A stretch of 64,000 bases of DNA from SXOA01 sp051004015. GTDB lineage: Bacteria; Planctomycetota; Planctomycetia; Pirellulales; Pirellulaceae. The first letter of the stretch is position 1. Each line of letters begins with the position of its first letter. A program made the translations under genes and the position numbers. The notes under the pieces are model-generated. The model was not told the origin of the DNA. It saw only the letters and a list, made by a program, of their open reading frames with translations, and did no database searches. Positions 42,298-50,684 of this stretch are shown here, in pieces. The stretch lies in contig JBPCKT010000042.1 in assembly GCA_051004015.1 (NCBI GenBank), forward strand, positions 1 to 64,000, read 5' to 3'.

Positions 42298-42578
42298 TGC
42301 GGCGCACCCTGTTACGCTCGCCTGCGTTTGGGCGCGATCTGCGAAGGTGGTTGAAGTCACGCCCGGATACGGCGGCATCCATCGAGGCAACACTGGAACA
42401 GTTGTCGGCCGACGCAGCGCATCCCTCCCTGCGGACGCACAAGTTGCGTGGGCCGCTTGCAGGTTGTTGGGCTTGTAGCGGTGGCTATGACCTGCGCGTA
42501 GTGTTCGAGTACACGCAGCATGAGACAGCGAAGGCGATTCTCCTGCTGGCATTAGGCACGCACGACCAAGTCTACTAA
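42297..42578 (+). CDS. RelE/YafQ-type mRNA interferase toxin
   Basis: This protein has 93 residues from the ATG at 42297 (or GTG at 42294), with TGATG coupling to the antitoxin. RelE-fold pattern: RSPAFGRDLRRWLKSRPD, HKLRGPLAGCWACSGGYDLRVVFEY and a C-terminal LLLALGTHDQVY with a His near the end as in YafQ. Predicted to cut mRNA on the ribosome. This is the third toxin-antitoxin pair in the window and differs in type from the others. Confidence 0.88.
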   Translation: MRRTLLRSPAFGRDLRRWLKSRPDTAASIEATLEQLSADAAHPSLRTHKLRGPLAGCWACSGGYDLRVVFEYTQHETAKAILLLALGTHDQVY

Positions 42579-42581
42579 GCC

Positions 42582-43028
42582 GTGACGAAACGCATTTCCA
42601 AGCTCGATCGCGCGATAGATTTCGCGTTTGCGAAGCTCAAACGCGTTGGCGATCCCGATAAGCTCCCGCCGCCGTTTCAAGCAATTGTTCGCGTCGTCGC
42701 TGCTCAGGGTGTCATCGATAACGGCGGCTTTCAGTTTTTCTTTGAATCCGACTGGCCGGACCAGCCACCATACACCGTCTTTATTGACGCATACAGGGAG
42801 ATCGGCGCGGACGATGAAGCCGAACTTTTGGCTGATGCCGTTAGGATGTTCCCCTTCGCCGACCCGCACAAGTTTCTGCGTCGTCGCAACGAGTTTCTCA
42901 ATCGCTTTCAGGGCCAAGATGACAGTCCGTTTTGGACATACGACCATGCGTTCTGCGAGAGCAGCAACGAGGTCGAGCGTCTTCTTGAGCGGTACGTGCG
43001 CAAGCATGCAGCGGCGTTTTCGCCATAG
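42582..43028 (+). CDS. DUF4375/DMP19-like protein
   Basis: This protein has 148 residues from a GTG start 4 nt after the toxin stop. Conserved features: FQAIVRVVAAQGVIDNGGFQFFFES, with the NGGF motif characteristic of DUF4375/DMP19-like proteins, then VFIDAYREIGADDEAELLADA. The Neisseria DMP19 protein is a DNA mimic that blocks a repressor; this does not prove the same role here. Its position directly behind a YafQ-type pair suggests it is a third component or a passenger. Confidence 0.8.
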   Translation: MTKRISKLDRAIDFAFAKLKRVGDPDKLPPPFQAIVRVVAAQGVIDNGGFQFFFESDWPDQPPYTVFIDAYREIGADDEAELLADAVRMFPFADPHKFLRRRNEFLNRFQGQDDSPFWTYDHAFCESSNEVERLLERYVRKHAAAFSP

Positions 43029-43031
43029 CAC

Positions 43032-44294
43032 TCACTTCTTCACCGCCCCCACCGCTCCCTCCTGCAACTCTCGCCGCAGGTCGCTGGCGTCCGCGTTGGG
43101 CAGGCCGGTGCGCTGGATGAGGAGGATGATGAAGAGGTCTTTTTCGGGGTCGAGCCACGCCTGCGTGCCGAATGCACCGCCGTGGCCGTAGGTTCCCTTG
43201 GACATCATCGCGTGGACCCCTTGCGGCTCTTTGGTCACCGCCCAGCCGAAGCCAAAGCCCATGCCGGGGGTGAAGCCGCATTGCAGGTCGCCGGTTTGCA
43301 GGCTGGTCATCTGCTTGATGGCGGCTGGGGAGAGAATTTGCCGGCCACTTTTTCCGCCGGAGGAGGGGCCGGCCAACATCATCTGATAGAGCCTGGCCAG
43401 GTCACCGGCGGTGGAGAACAGGCCCCCGGCGGGAATCGGATGGCGGGCTCCCTTCGTCGGACCGATGAGCTGATACCCCACGTCGTTCAGTTTTCCCTCC
43501 TTGAATTCATACAGCCCCGCCAGCCGCTTGAGTTGCTCTTCGGACGGATAGGGAGTGGTGTCGTTCATGCCCAGCGGCTGAAAGATTCGCTCGCTGAGAA
43601 AGACTTCGTAGGGCCGGCCGCTGACGACTTCGATGATGCGCCCGAGGGTATCGATGCCGGCGTTGCAGTACGCCCACTTGCTCCCCGGCGGAAAATCCAG
43701 TGGCCGCTGCGACTGCATAGCCGTTACTTCCGCCAGATTGTAATTCCGTTTGAAGTACAGGTCCGAAAGGCCCGCCGGAAAGCCGCCGGGAAGGCCGGAA
43801 GTGTGCGTCAGGAGATCCCGCAAGGTGATGGGGCGGTCGGGCTTTTTGAGGGTCAGCTTGTCCCCCGAGCGGCTGTCGATGAGGAGTTGCCCCTTGAATT
43901 CCGGCAGGTATTTTTCCACTGGGTCTTCCACGGATAGCTTCCCCTCGTCCTGCAAAATCATGATGCCTATGGCTGTAATCGGCTTGGTCATGGAAGCGAT
44001 GCGGAAGAGGGCGTTCTTGGGGAGCGGCTGGTCGCTCTCCAAATGCTGTTTGCCGAGCGCCTCGTGCAAGACGACTCCCTTGCTGCTGCCGACGACAATC
44101 ACCGCCCCCGCCACCTGGCTGGGACCGGCATCGTCCACGAACTTCTGCATCTTGCCGCGAATGGCGGCGAGTTTTTCGGCGTCGAAATCCGTGGCGGAGA
44201 GATTGACGACGGAAGATAGGAGGGAGAAGAGAACGGCGGAGGCGAAGAGGGGGAGGCGCATGGGGAGTCTCATAGAGGTGACGAAAGGCTTCAT
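43032..44294 (-). CDS. Serine hydrolase, class C beta-lactamase-like
   Basis: This protein has about 420 residues. A hydrophobic N-terminus (RLPMRLPLFASAVLFSLLSSVVNLSA) is a probable signal. Active-site elements: SxxK in IASMTKPIT, YCNAG (the YxN motif) and a KTG-like box in the TYGHGGAFGTQ region, with LRDLLTHTSGLPGGFPAG typical of esterase-type homologues. Function could be esterase or D-aminopeptidase-type rather than a beta-lactamase. The start may be 44303 (TTG), 44294 or 44273. Confidence 0.9.
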   Translation of the reverse strand: MKPFVTSMRLPMRLPLFASAVLFSLLSSVVNLSATDFDAEKLAAIRGKMQKFVDDAGPSQVAGAVIVVGSSKGVVLHEALGKQHLESDQPLPKNALFRIASMTKPITAIGIMILQDEGKLSVEDPVEKYLPEFKGQLLIDSRSGDKLTLKKPDRPITLRDLLTHTSGLPGGFPAGLSDLYFKRNYNLAEVTAMQSQRPLDFPPGSKWAYCNAGIDTLGRIIEVVSGRPYEVFLSERIFQPLGMNDTTPYPSEEQLKRLAGLYEFKEGKLNDVGYQLIGPTKGARHPIPAGGLFSTAGDLARLYQMMLAGPSSGGKSGRQILSPAAIKQMTSLQTGDLQCGFTPGMGFGFGWAVTKEPQGVHAMMSKGTYGHGGAFGTQAWLDPEKDLFIILLIQRTGLPNADASDLRRELQEGAVGAVKK

Positions 44295-44361
44295 TGCAAA
44301 CAAGCGGTATCGGTAGAGAATCAGGATTGAGGCGGTGGGTCAAGTATGAGGTGGAAAATAT

Positions 44362-44393
44362 GGGTGGCACGCCCACGGCTTTGCGTGGGCGTG
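44362..44393. repeat. Palindromic repeat, CACGCCCACGGC family
   Basis: GGGTGGCACGCCCACGGCTT then TGCGTGGGCGTGG. It is the most symmetric copy of the family, with stem CACGCCCACG/CGTGGGCGTG. It lies about 50 nt upstream of the sucA start. Confidence 0.78.
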
Positions 44394-44431
44394 GTTAAAC
44401 GTCGCCACCCTCATCATCGTTCCCGCCCGAC

Positions 44432-44437
44432 TATAAT
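44432..44437 (+). promoter_or_regulatory. Possible -10 box just upstream of sucA start
   Basis: TATAAT at 44432-44437 lies only 7 nt before the sucA ATG. No convincing -35 is seen. If used, the transcript would be nearly leaderless. Confidence 0.3.
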
Positions 44438-44444
44438 AGTGCTC

Positions 44445-47246
44445 ATGCCAGCGGAGTACCAAATCGATAGCAGTAGCGCTCCTTATGTCGAGGAGCTGCT
44501 GCAGGAATATTTGCGGGAGCCGGCGAAGGTGTCGCCGGAATGGCAGGGATATTTTGAGGCTCTGCTGCAACAGGACCCGGGATTGCGTCAGCGGGCGAAC
44601 GGCCACGCAGCGCGGACAACGAGTCTATTCCATCTGCCAAAGAGTAGTAATGGCCAGACTGCGGCGGCAGCTCCAACAGGGGGCTCGGACGAAGAGCTGT
44701 TCCAGGAGCGAGCTACGCGGCTGATTGAAGCCTACCGCGATTACGGCTTCTCCGCCGCGAAGCTCAGCCCTTTTGGATTCGACATCGCTCCGCGGCAGGA
44801 ACTGGAGTTAAGCAGCGTCGGCCTGTCGGAAGGCGACCTTGCGCGGCTCTTTCCCTCTCCCTTTCCGTCGCGGCCGGGACGGATTTCCTTGAAGGATTGC
44901 CTGACGCGGCTCCGCGAAGTCTATTGCGGCACGATCGGCCTGGAGCTCCGCCACATCGACGACGGCCCGATGCGCAACTGGCTGACCCAGAGGATGGAAG
45001 CGGCAGCGGAGCCGCTGACTCCCGAGGCGCAGCAGAAAATCTTGCAGCGGCTGACGGAGGCGTACGTCTTTGAGGAATTCCTACGGCACAAGTACACCGG
45101 CGCAAAAGTCTTCTCGCTGGAAGGGGCCGAAGTGCTGATTCCGCTCTTGGACGTGGCCATTGAGCGGGCTGCCGATCAGGGCGTGGCTGAAGTTGTCCTG
45201 GCAATGGCACACCGCGGGCGGCTGAACGTGCTGGCCAACACCATCGGCAAGCCGCCGCGAGAAATCTTCCGCGAGTTCGACGACCCGCCGCAACAGGACG
45301 GCCGCGGCTTCGCCGACGTGAAGTATCACCTCGGCTTCAGTGGCGACTGGCAGGGAGAGGGGGGCAAGAAAGTGCATCTCTCCCTCTGCTTCAATCCCAG
45401 CCATTTGGAATTTGTGAATCCTGTAGCCTTGGGACGAATGCGGGCCAAGCAGGACCGGGTCGCCGACGCCGCCCGCCGCACCGGCATGACAATCCTCGTC
45501 CACGGCGATGCGGCCTTCCCCGGCGAAGGCGTAACCCAGGAGACGCTCATCCTGGCCCAGCTCGCCGGCTATACAACCGGCGGCACGCTGCATGTCATCG
45601 TCAACAATCAGATTGGCTTCACGACCGGGCCGGAAGAGGGGCGATCCACCCGGAATTCCGGCGACGTGGCCAAGATGCTGCCGATTCCGATTTTCCATGT
45701 CAACGGCGAGGATCCGGAGGCGGTGGCGCGGGTGGTCCGCATCGCGATGGATTTCCGCCACGAGTTTCAGCGGGACGCGCTCATCGACCTGCACTGCTAC
45801 CGCCGTTTCGGCCACAACGAAGCCGACGAGCCGGCCTTCACGCAGCCGCTGCTTTACAAAGCCATCCGCCAGCGGCCGAACATCAGCGAGCTCTACCGGC
45901 AGCAGCTTGTCGAGCAAAAACGCATCGAGAAGGAACAGGGAGAACAGCTAGCCAGCGGGCAGCGGGACTTGATGCGCCGCGAATTCGAACTCGCCAAGCA
46001 AGAGGACCCATCGCAGCAGAGCGCCCATCCCGTTGGACTGTGGGACGGCTTTCAAGGCGGAAAGGAACCGCCGCGGAGCGATGACGGCACGGCGGTCAAA
46101 ATCGAAATCCTCCGGGAGCTGCTGGGGAAAATCTCGCAAACGCCTGAGGGCTTTCACGTTCATCCCAAGCTGACCAAACACCTGGAACAGCGGAGGAAGA
46201 TGGCCACCGGCGAAGTGCCGCTGGACTGGGCGACGGCGGAGGCATTGGCCTTCGCTTCGCTGGCCGTGGAAGGGCACGGCGTCCGTCTCTCCGGGCAGGA
46301 CAGCCAGCGCGGCACCTTCAGCCAGCGGCACTCCGTGCTGCATGACGCGGAAAACGGGCGGCGGCATTCCATCTTTTCAAACCTGGCTCCCAAGCAAGCG
46401 GCGGTGGACATTATCAACAGCCCGCTTAATGAAGCCGGCGTGCTCGGCTTTGACTACGGCTACAGCCTGGATGCCCCGGAGGCGCTGGTGATGTGGGAGG
46501 CGCAGTTCGGCGATTTCTGCAACGCGGCTCAGGTCATCATCGACCAGTTCATCGCCACGGCGGAAGTAAAGTGGCGGCGACTGAGCGGCCTGGTCATGCT
46601 GCTGCCGCACGCGTGGGAGGGACAAGGGCCGGAACATTCCAGCGCCCGGCTGGAGCGGTTTCTGGCTCTCGCCGTCGGCGATAATATCCAAATTCTCAAT
46701 CCCACGACGCCGGCTCAGTACTTTCACGCCTTGCGGCGGCAGGTCATCCGCAAATGGCGCAAGCCGCTGGTGGTCCTGACGCCCAAAAGCCTGCTGCGTG
46801 ACAAGCGGGCGGTTTCTTCGCTGGAAGAGCTATCCGCCGGCAGTTTCCGCCGCATCATCGCCGACCAGCGGAAACCAAATTCCCCCACGAGTCGCATTCT
46901 GCTGTGCAGCGGCAAGGTCTATTTCGCCTTGGCGGAAGCCCGCGACGAGCAGCACGCCGACGTAGCCGTTCTGCGGGTCGAGCAGCTTTATCCGCTCAAG
47001 GACGAGGCGATTGCCGCGGCCCTCAAGCCGTATCCGCAAATCACGCCGGTTTACTGGGTGCAGGAAGAGCCGGAGAACATGGGGGCCTGGCCGTACCTGC
47101 GGCGGCGGTTCGGCGAATGGCTGCTCGGTCGCTATCCGCTGGAGACAATCGCCCGTCCCACTTCCGCCAGCCCCGCCGCCGGCAGCAAGCGCCAGCATCT
47201 AGCCGAACAGGAAGAATTGCTTCGGCGGGCGCTGGCGGGAAAGTAA
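44445..47246 (+). CDS. sucA: 2-oxoglutarate dehydrogenase E1 component
   Basis: This protein has 933 residues from the ATG at 44445 (MPAEYQIDSSSAPYVEELLQ). E1 signature segments are plain: HKYTGAKVFSLEGAE, EVVLAMAHRGRLNVLANTI, MLPIPIFHVNGEDPEAV, RRFGHNEADEPAFTQP (thiamine diphosphate and substrate binding) and SGQDSQRGTFSQRHSVLHD. The length is that of SucA. It decarboxylates 2-oxoglutarate in the TCA cycle and passes the succinyl group to E2. E2 (sucB) and E3 are not adjacent. The N-terminal extension of the frame to 44346 is only a palindromic repeat and not protein. Confidence 0.96.
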   Translation: MPAEYQIDSSSAPYVEELLQEYLREPAKVSPEWQGYFEALLQQDPGLRQRANGHAARTTSLFHLPKSSNGQTAAAAPTGGSDEELFQERATRLIEAYRDYGFSAAKLSPFGFDIAPRQELELSSVGLSEGDLARLFPSPFPSRPGRISLKDCLTRLREVYCGTIGLELRHIDDGPMRNWLTQRMEAAAEPLTPEAQQKILQRLTEAYVFEEFLRHKYTGAKVFSLEGAEVLIPLLDVAIERAADQGVAEVVLAMAHRGRLNVLANTIGKPPREIFREFDDPPQQDGRGFADVKYHLGFSGDWQGEGGKKVHLSLCFNPSHLEFVNPVALGRMRAKQDRVADAARRTGMTILVHGDAAFPGEGVTQETLILAQLAGYTTGGTLHVIVNNQIGFTTGPEEGRSTRNSGDVAKMLPIPIFHVNGEDPEAVARVVRIAMDFRHEFQRDALIDLHCYRRFGHNEADEPAFTQPLLYKAIRQRPNISELYRQQLVEQKRIEKEQGEQLASGQRDLMRREFELAKQEDPSQQSAHPVGLWDGFQGGKEPPRSDDGTAVKIEILRELLGKISQTPEGFHVHPKLTKHLEQRRKMATGEVPLDWATAEALAFASLAVEGHGVRLSGQDSQRGTFSQRHSVLHDAENGRRHSIFSNLAPKQAAVDIINSPLNEAGVLGFDYGYSLDAPEALVMWEAQFGDFCNAAQVIIDQFIATAEVKWRRLSGLVMLLPHAWEGQGPEHSSARLERFLALAVGDNIQILNPTTPAQYFHALRRQVIRKWRKPLVVLTPKSLLRDKRAVSSLEELSAGSFRRIIADQRKPNSPTSRILLCSGKVYFALAEARDEQHADVAVLRVEQLYPLKDEAIAAALKPYPQITPVYWVQEEPENMGAWPYLRRRFGEWLLGRYPLETIARPTSASPAAGSKRQHLAEQEELLRRALAGK

Positions 47247-47301
47247 AATCAGTGCGTGCATAGCGCTTGCCATTTGGGGTGATAGCACGAATCGCTAATT
47301 C

Positions 47302-48096
47302 ATGAACCTCGATGAGGCGTTGGCGGAGATTGCTCAAATCATCCCCGAACTTCCCATGGACCCACTTCAAGCCGACCATACGCCGGAAGCCATTGCCAGG
47401 CGTCTGCAAGCCGCTGGGCATCACAGCTATTTGAGCGACCTGGTGCTGGGGGCGATTGACGGCACCGTCACCACGTTTGCCATTGTCGCCGGCGTCGCGG
47501 GGGCGGACCTGCCCCAGCATGTGGCCATCATTCTCGGCTGCGCCAACATACTGGCGGACGGCTTCAGCATGGCGGCGAGCAATTTTCTCAGCACTCAAGC
47601 GCAGCGGCATTTGGTGGAACAGGTGCGCGAGAACGAGGCCCGCCATATCGACACGGTTCCAGAGGGTGAGCGGGAAGAAATCCGTCAGATCTTCGCAGCC
47701 AAGGGGTTTGAAGGAGATGTCCTGGACCGCATTGTGGAGGTCATTACCCACAACCGTCAGCAATGGATCGACACCATGGTGACCGATGAGCACGGTCTGC
47801 AGCTCAGCGGCCCTTCCCCGTGGCGGGCCGCTGGAGCGACATTTCTCGCCTTTCTGCTGGCCGGCTTTGTGCCGCTGTTCCCGTTCTTCTTGCCCATCAC
47901 TCGCCAGGGAAACACGATTTTTCTATGGAGCACCGTGGCCACAATGATCACGTTCTTCTTGATCGGCGTCGCCAAAGGCCGCGCGCTGGAGCGTTCTCTG
48001 CTCCGTTCAGGGCTGGAGACCTTGGCGGTGGGAGGAGCGGCGGCATTCCTCGCTTACGGCGCGGGAGCCGGCTTGCATGCGATGCTGGGACAATGA
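47302..48096 (+). CDS. VIT1/CCC1-family iron/manganese transporter
   Basis: This 264-residue protein has an N-terminal helical domain of about 40 residues and the VIT1 signature SDLVLGAIDGTVTTFAIVAGVAG, ANILADGFSMAASNFLST, a cytoplasmic metal-binding-type helical insert (about 115-170, rich in Glu: EREEIRQIF) and three further spans. It moves Fe2+ or Mn2+ across the membrane, normally by proton antiport. The next gene starts within 25 nt on the same strand. Confidence 0.9.
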   Translation: MNLDEALAEIAQIIPELPMDPLQADHTPEAIARRLQAAGHHSYLSDLVLGAIDGTVTTFAIVAGVAGADLPQHVAIILGCANILADGFSMAASNFLSTQAQRHLVEQVRENEARHIDTVPEGEREEIRQIFAAKGFEGDVLDRIVEVITHNRQQWIDTMVTDEHGLQLSGPSPWRAAGATFLAFLLAGFVPLFPFFLPITRQGNTIFLWSTVATMITFFLIGVAKGRALERSLLRSGLETLAVGGAAAFLAYGAGAGLHAMLGQ

Positions 48097-48118
48097 TTGG
48101 GGTGTGCCACACATTCTC

Positions 48119-50041
48119 ATGGTGCGAAAGCGGAATATGGCCTCAAGCAGCAGCCGGCGGCGGTTTGCCGAATATCGGCAGAGCATTAAGAAGAGTCCAC
48201 GCCAGAACAAAGGCGAAGACTCGCCAAACACCGCCGTAACGCCTAGGACGCGTTCGACCGGCCGGCTCTTTCTGCAATTCCTCGGGCTGCTGCGCGGCGA
48301 GACAGTTCCCCTGGTGTTTGCGCTGGCGACGCTCACGCTGGCGACAATCGTTCGTCTTGGGCCGCCCCTCGCCACGAAGGTCGTGATCGATAATGTTCTT
48401 TCGGACCGCCCCCTGCCCACCTGGTTGTCGGAGCGCTGGCAACTGCCGACGGATCGCTTTCAGGTGCTGTATCTGGTTGGCGGCGCGATTGTGGTTCTTT
48501 CCCTGCTGGCGACAGGCATCCACCTGGTCGGCAGATGGTTTGCCACGAAAGCGGTGAATCGACTGCAGGTGGCCATTCGCCGGCGGGTCTTTGCGCACGC
48601 CGTCCGTCTGCCGCTGCACCGGGTGTATCAGCTTAAGTCGGGAGGCGCAACGAGCCTTCTGCGGGACGACGCGGGGGGAGTCGCCGATCTGGTGTTCAGC
48701 CTGCTCTACAATCCCTGGCGGGCCATCATTCAGTTGCTGGGCAGCCTGCTGGTGCTGGCCTGGGTCGACTGGCGGATGATGCTCGGCGGGCTGCTCCTCG
48801 CTCCGGCAGTCTATTTTTCCCATCGGACTTGGATCAACCGCATCCGGCCCCTCTACCGGGACATTCGCTCGCGGCGGCAGGATCTGGACGGCCAGACGAC
48901 CGAGACTTTCGGCGGGATGCGCGTCGTCCGCACCTATGGTCGGGAGCGGAGCGAAACTGGCCGCTATGTGACCGCGAGCCACGTGATGGCTCGCCAGCAG
49001 CTTTTCGTCTGGCTCTGGACACGGGTCATTGAAGTCATCTGGGAGATCCTCATCCCCCTGGCCACGATGGGTCTGCTACTCTACAGCGGCAGCCGCGTGC
49101 TGAGCGGGGAGCTCACCATTGGCGACGTGACGATGTTTCTGGTGTATCTGACGATGCTGCTCGGTCCGCTGGAAGTGCTGGCCAATAGCGCTACCACCTT
49201 TCAAAACGGCCTGGCCGGTCTGGATCGCGTTCTGGATCTCCTCGCCGAGCCGCAGGAAACTTCGCATACACCTTCCTCGGGCTCACAACCGCCGCCGGCT
49301 GTGCAGGGGCGCATCAGCTTTCGCGGGGTCAGCTTTCATTACCCTGGCTCGGAGCAGCTTGTGCTCAAAGACATCCATCTGGAGGTCGAGGCCGGCGCGA
49401 TGGTCGCGCTCGTCGGCCCCAGCGGAGCAGGCAAGACCACGATTTGCAACCTGGTGGCCCGCTTCTATGAGCCGACTGAGGGGCAGCTCTGCCTGGACGG
49501 ACAGGATGTGCGGGAGATTCCCATTGAGCACTATCGTCGCTTGCTCGGCATCGTCGAGCAGGATGTCTTTCTGTTCGACGGCACGATTGCCGAAAACATC
49601 GCTTACGCACGGCGGAATGCGACTTCCAGCGAGATTGAGGAAGCGGCACGGGCCGCCAACGCGGACAACTTCATCCGCCAGTTTGAGCTGGGCTACGAGA
49701 CGCTGATCGGCGAGCGCGGCGTGCGGCTCAGCGGAGGGCAGCGGCAGCGGCTGGCCATCGCCCGGGCCGTGCTGGCGAATCCCCGCATCCTGATCCTGGA
49801 TGAAGCGACGAGCAATCTGGATAGCGAAAGCGAGCGGCTGATCCACGCCAGCCTGGAGCAAGTGATGCAGCAGCGGACATCGCTCGTGATCGCGCACCGC
49901 CTCAGCACCATCATTCGCGCGGACAAGATCGTTGTTGTGGAAGGAGGCCGCATCGTCGAAAGCGGCACTCACGCGGAGCTGATGGCGCGCTCCGGCCGGT
50001 ATCGCCACATGGTTGAGTTGCAAATGGACTTCGCGCAATGA
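48119..50041 (+). CDS. ABC exporter, fused permease-ATPase (MsbA-like)
   Basis: This protein has about 640 residues. The start is 48119 (MVRKRN) or 48137 (MASSSS). Six membrane helices occupy about 60-360, including the region after HRTWINRIRPLYRDIRSRRQDLDGQTTETFGG, which is the intracellular coupling-helix motif of type IV exporters. The ATPase has Walker A GPSGAGKTT, signature LSGGQRQRLAIARAVL, LILDEATSNLD and the H-loop IAHRLSTI. Substrates of this group are lipids or drugs. No accessory gene is adjacent. Confidence 0.92.
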   Translation: MVRKRNMASSSSRRRFAEYRQSIKKSPRQNKGEDSPNTAVTPRTRSTGRLFLQFLGLLRGETVPLVFALATLTLATIVRLGPPLATKVVIDNVLSDRPLPTWLSERWQLPTDRFQVLYLVGGAIVVLSLLATGIHLVGRWFATKAVNRLQVAIRRRVFAHAVRLPLHRVYQLKSGGATSLLRDDAGGVADLVFSLLYNPWRAIIQLLGSLLVLAWVDWRMMLGGLLLAPAVYFSHRTWINRIRPLYRDIRSRRQDLDGQTTETFGGMRVVRTYGRERSETGRYVTASHVMARQQLFVWLWTRVIEVIWEILIPLATMGLLLYSGSRVLSGELTIGDVTMFLVYLTMLLGPLEVLANSATTFQNGLAGLDRVLDLLAEPQETSHTPSSGSQPPPAVQGRISFRGVSFHYPGSEQLVLKDIHLEVEAGAMVALVGPSGAGKTTICNLVARFYEPTEGQLCLDGQDVREIPIEHYRRLLGIVEQDVFLFDGTIAENIAYARRNATSSEIEEAARAANADNFIRQFELGYETLIGERGVRLSGGQRQRLAIARAVLANPRILILDEATSNLDSESERLIHASLEQVMQQRTSLVIAHRLSTIIRADKIVVVEGGRIVESGTHAELMARSGRYRHMVELQMDFAQ

Positions 50042-50684
50042 GAGAAGTGTCGCCCGTTGGGATCCAGCCTCCAATCACCAACCATCCTAAACTTCCTATT
50101 TTTCAGCCGATGCATTGCCAGCACCGCAGGCACGCTCTTCGCGGCGAATTTGCCGACCCAGAAAAATTCCTTTGCCGCAAACTCTTGCGGGTCAAGCGAT
50201 TCAAAAGAGATTCGACTTGCATGAAGGTTTTTCGGCGCGGGATGTTTTGCTGCTCTTTCACGAACGAGAAAAGTTTTTTGGTAATTCGTGTGATAGCTTA
50301 TTGAACTTTCTTCGCGGGCTCCGTATAAAGACACGCCACATAGATCATCCCGGAGAGGATGGCAGTAACGAACAGGGCAGGTTCCGCGAAGTGAAACTCG
50401 CAATCGCGAGTGGAAGCAACGCCTCCAGCCCAAGCGGCGAATCAGACGCGCCGCACGAATCGCCGCTCATGGATTTGGAAGATGCGGCGATGATGCCAGT
50501 TCGCACGATGTGATGGGCGGCCGCGGGCCACGGGGCTCCGCGGTCGATCGCTCGTCCTCTAACAGGCGCTAAGTGCCCAGCGCCAACCCTGTCTGCCGTT
50601 TCCAGCGCTAGAGATTCCGTGCGCAGGAGGCGGCTTCGTACTTCACCGGCGACATTCGTCGCCAAACTCGAAGGAGACTTTCGC
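50042..50684. other. Gene-free leader region upstream of giant surface protein
   Basis: 643 nt contain no ORF with coding character in either strand; open frames here are shadows. A strong promoter is at 50301-50329, which leaves about 350 nt of untranslated leader before the start at 50685, ending in AAGGAGAC. The leader contains GC-rich segments that could fold, but I found no known riboswitch. Confidence 0.5.
50301..50329 (+). promoter_or_regulatory. Sigma-70-like promoter for giant surface-protein gene
   Basis: TTGAAC (50301-50306), a 17-nt spacer and TATAAA (50324-50329) match consensus with ideal spacing. Nothing else is transcribed downstream before the gene at 50685. Confidence 0.55.
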
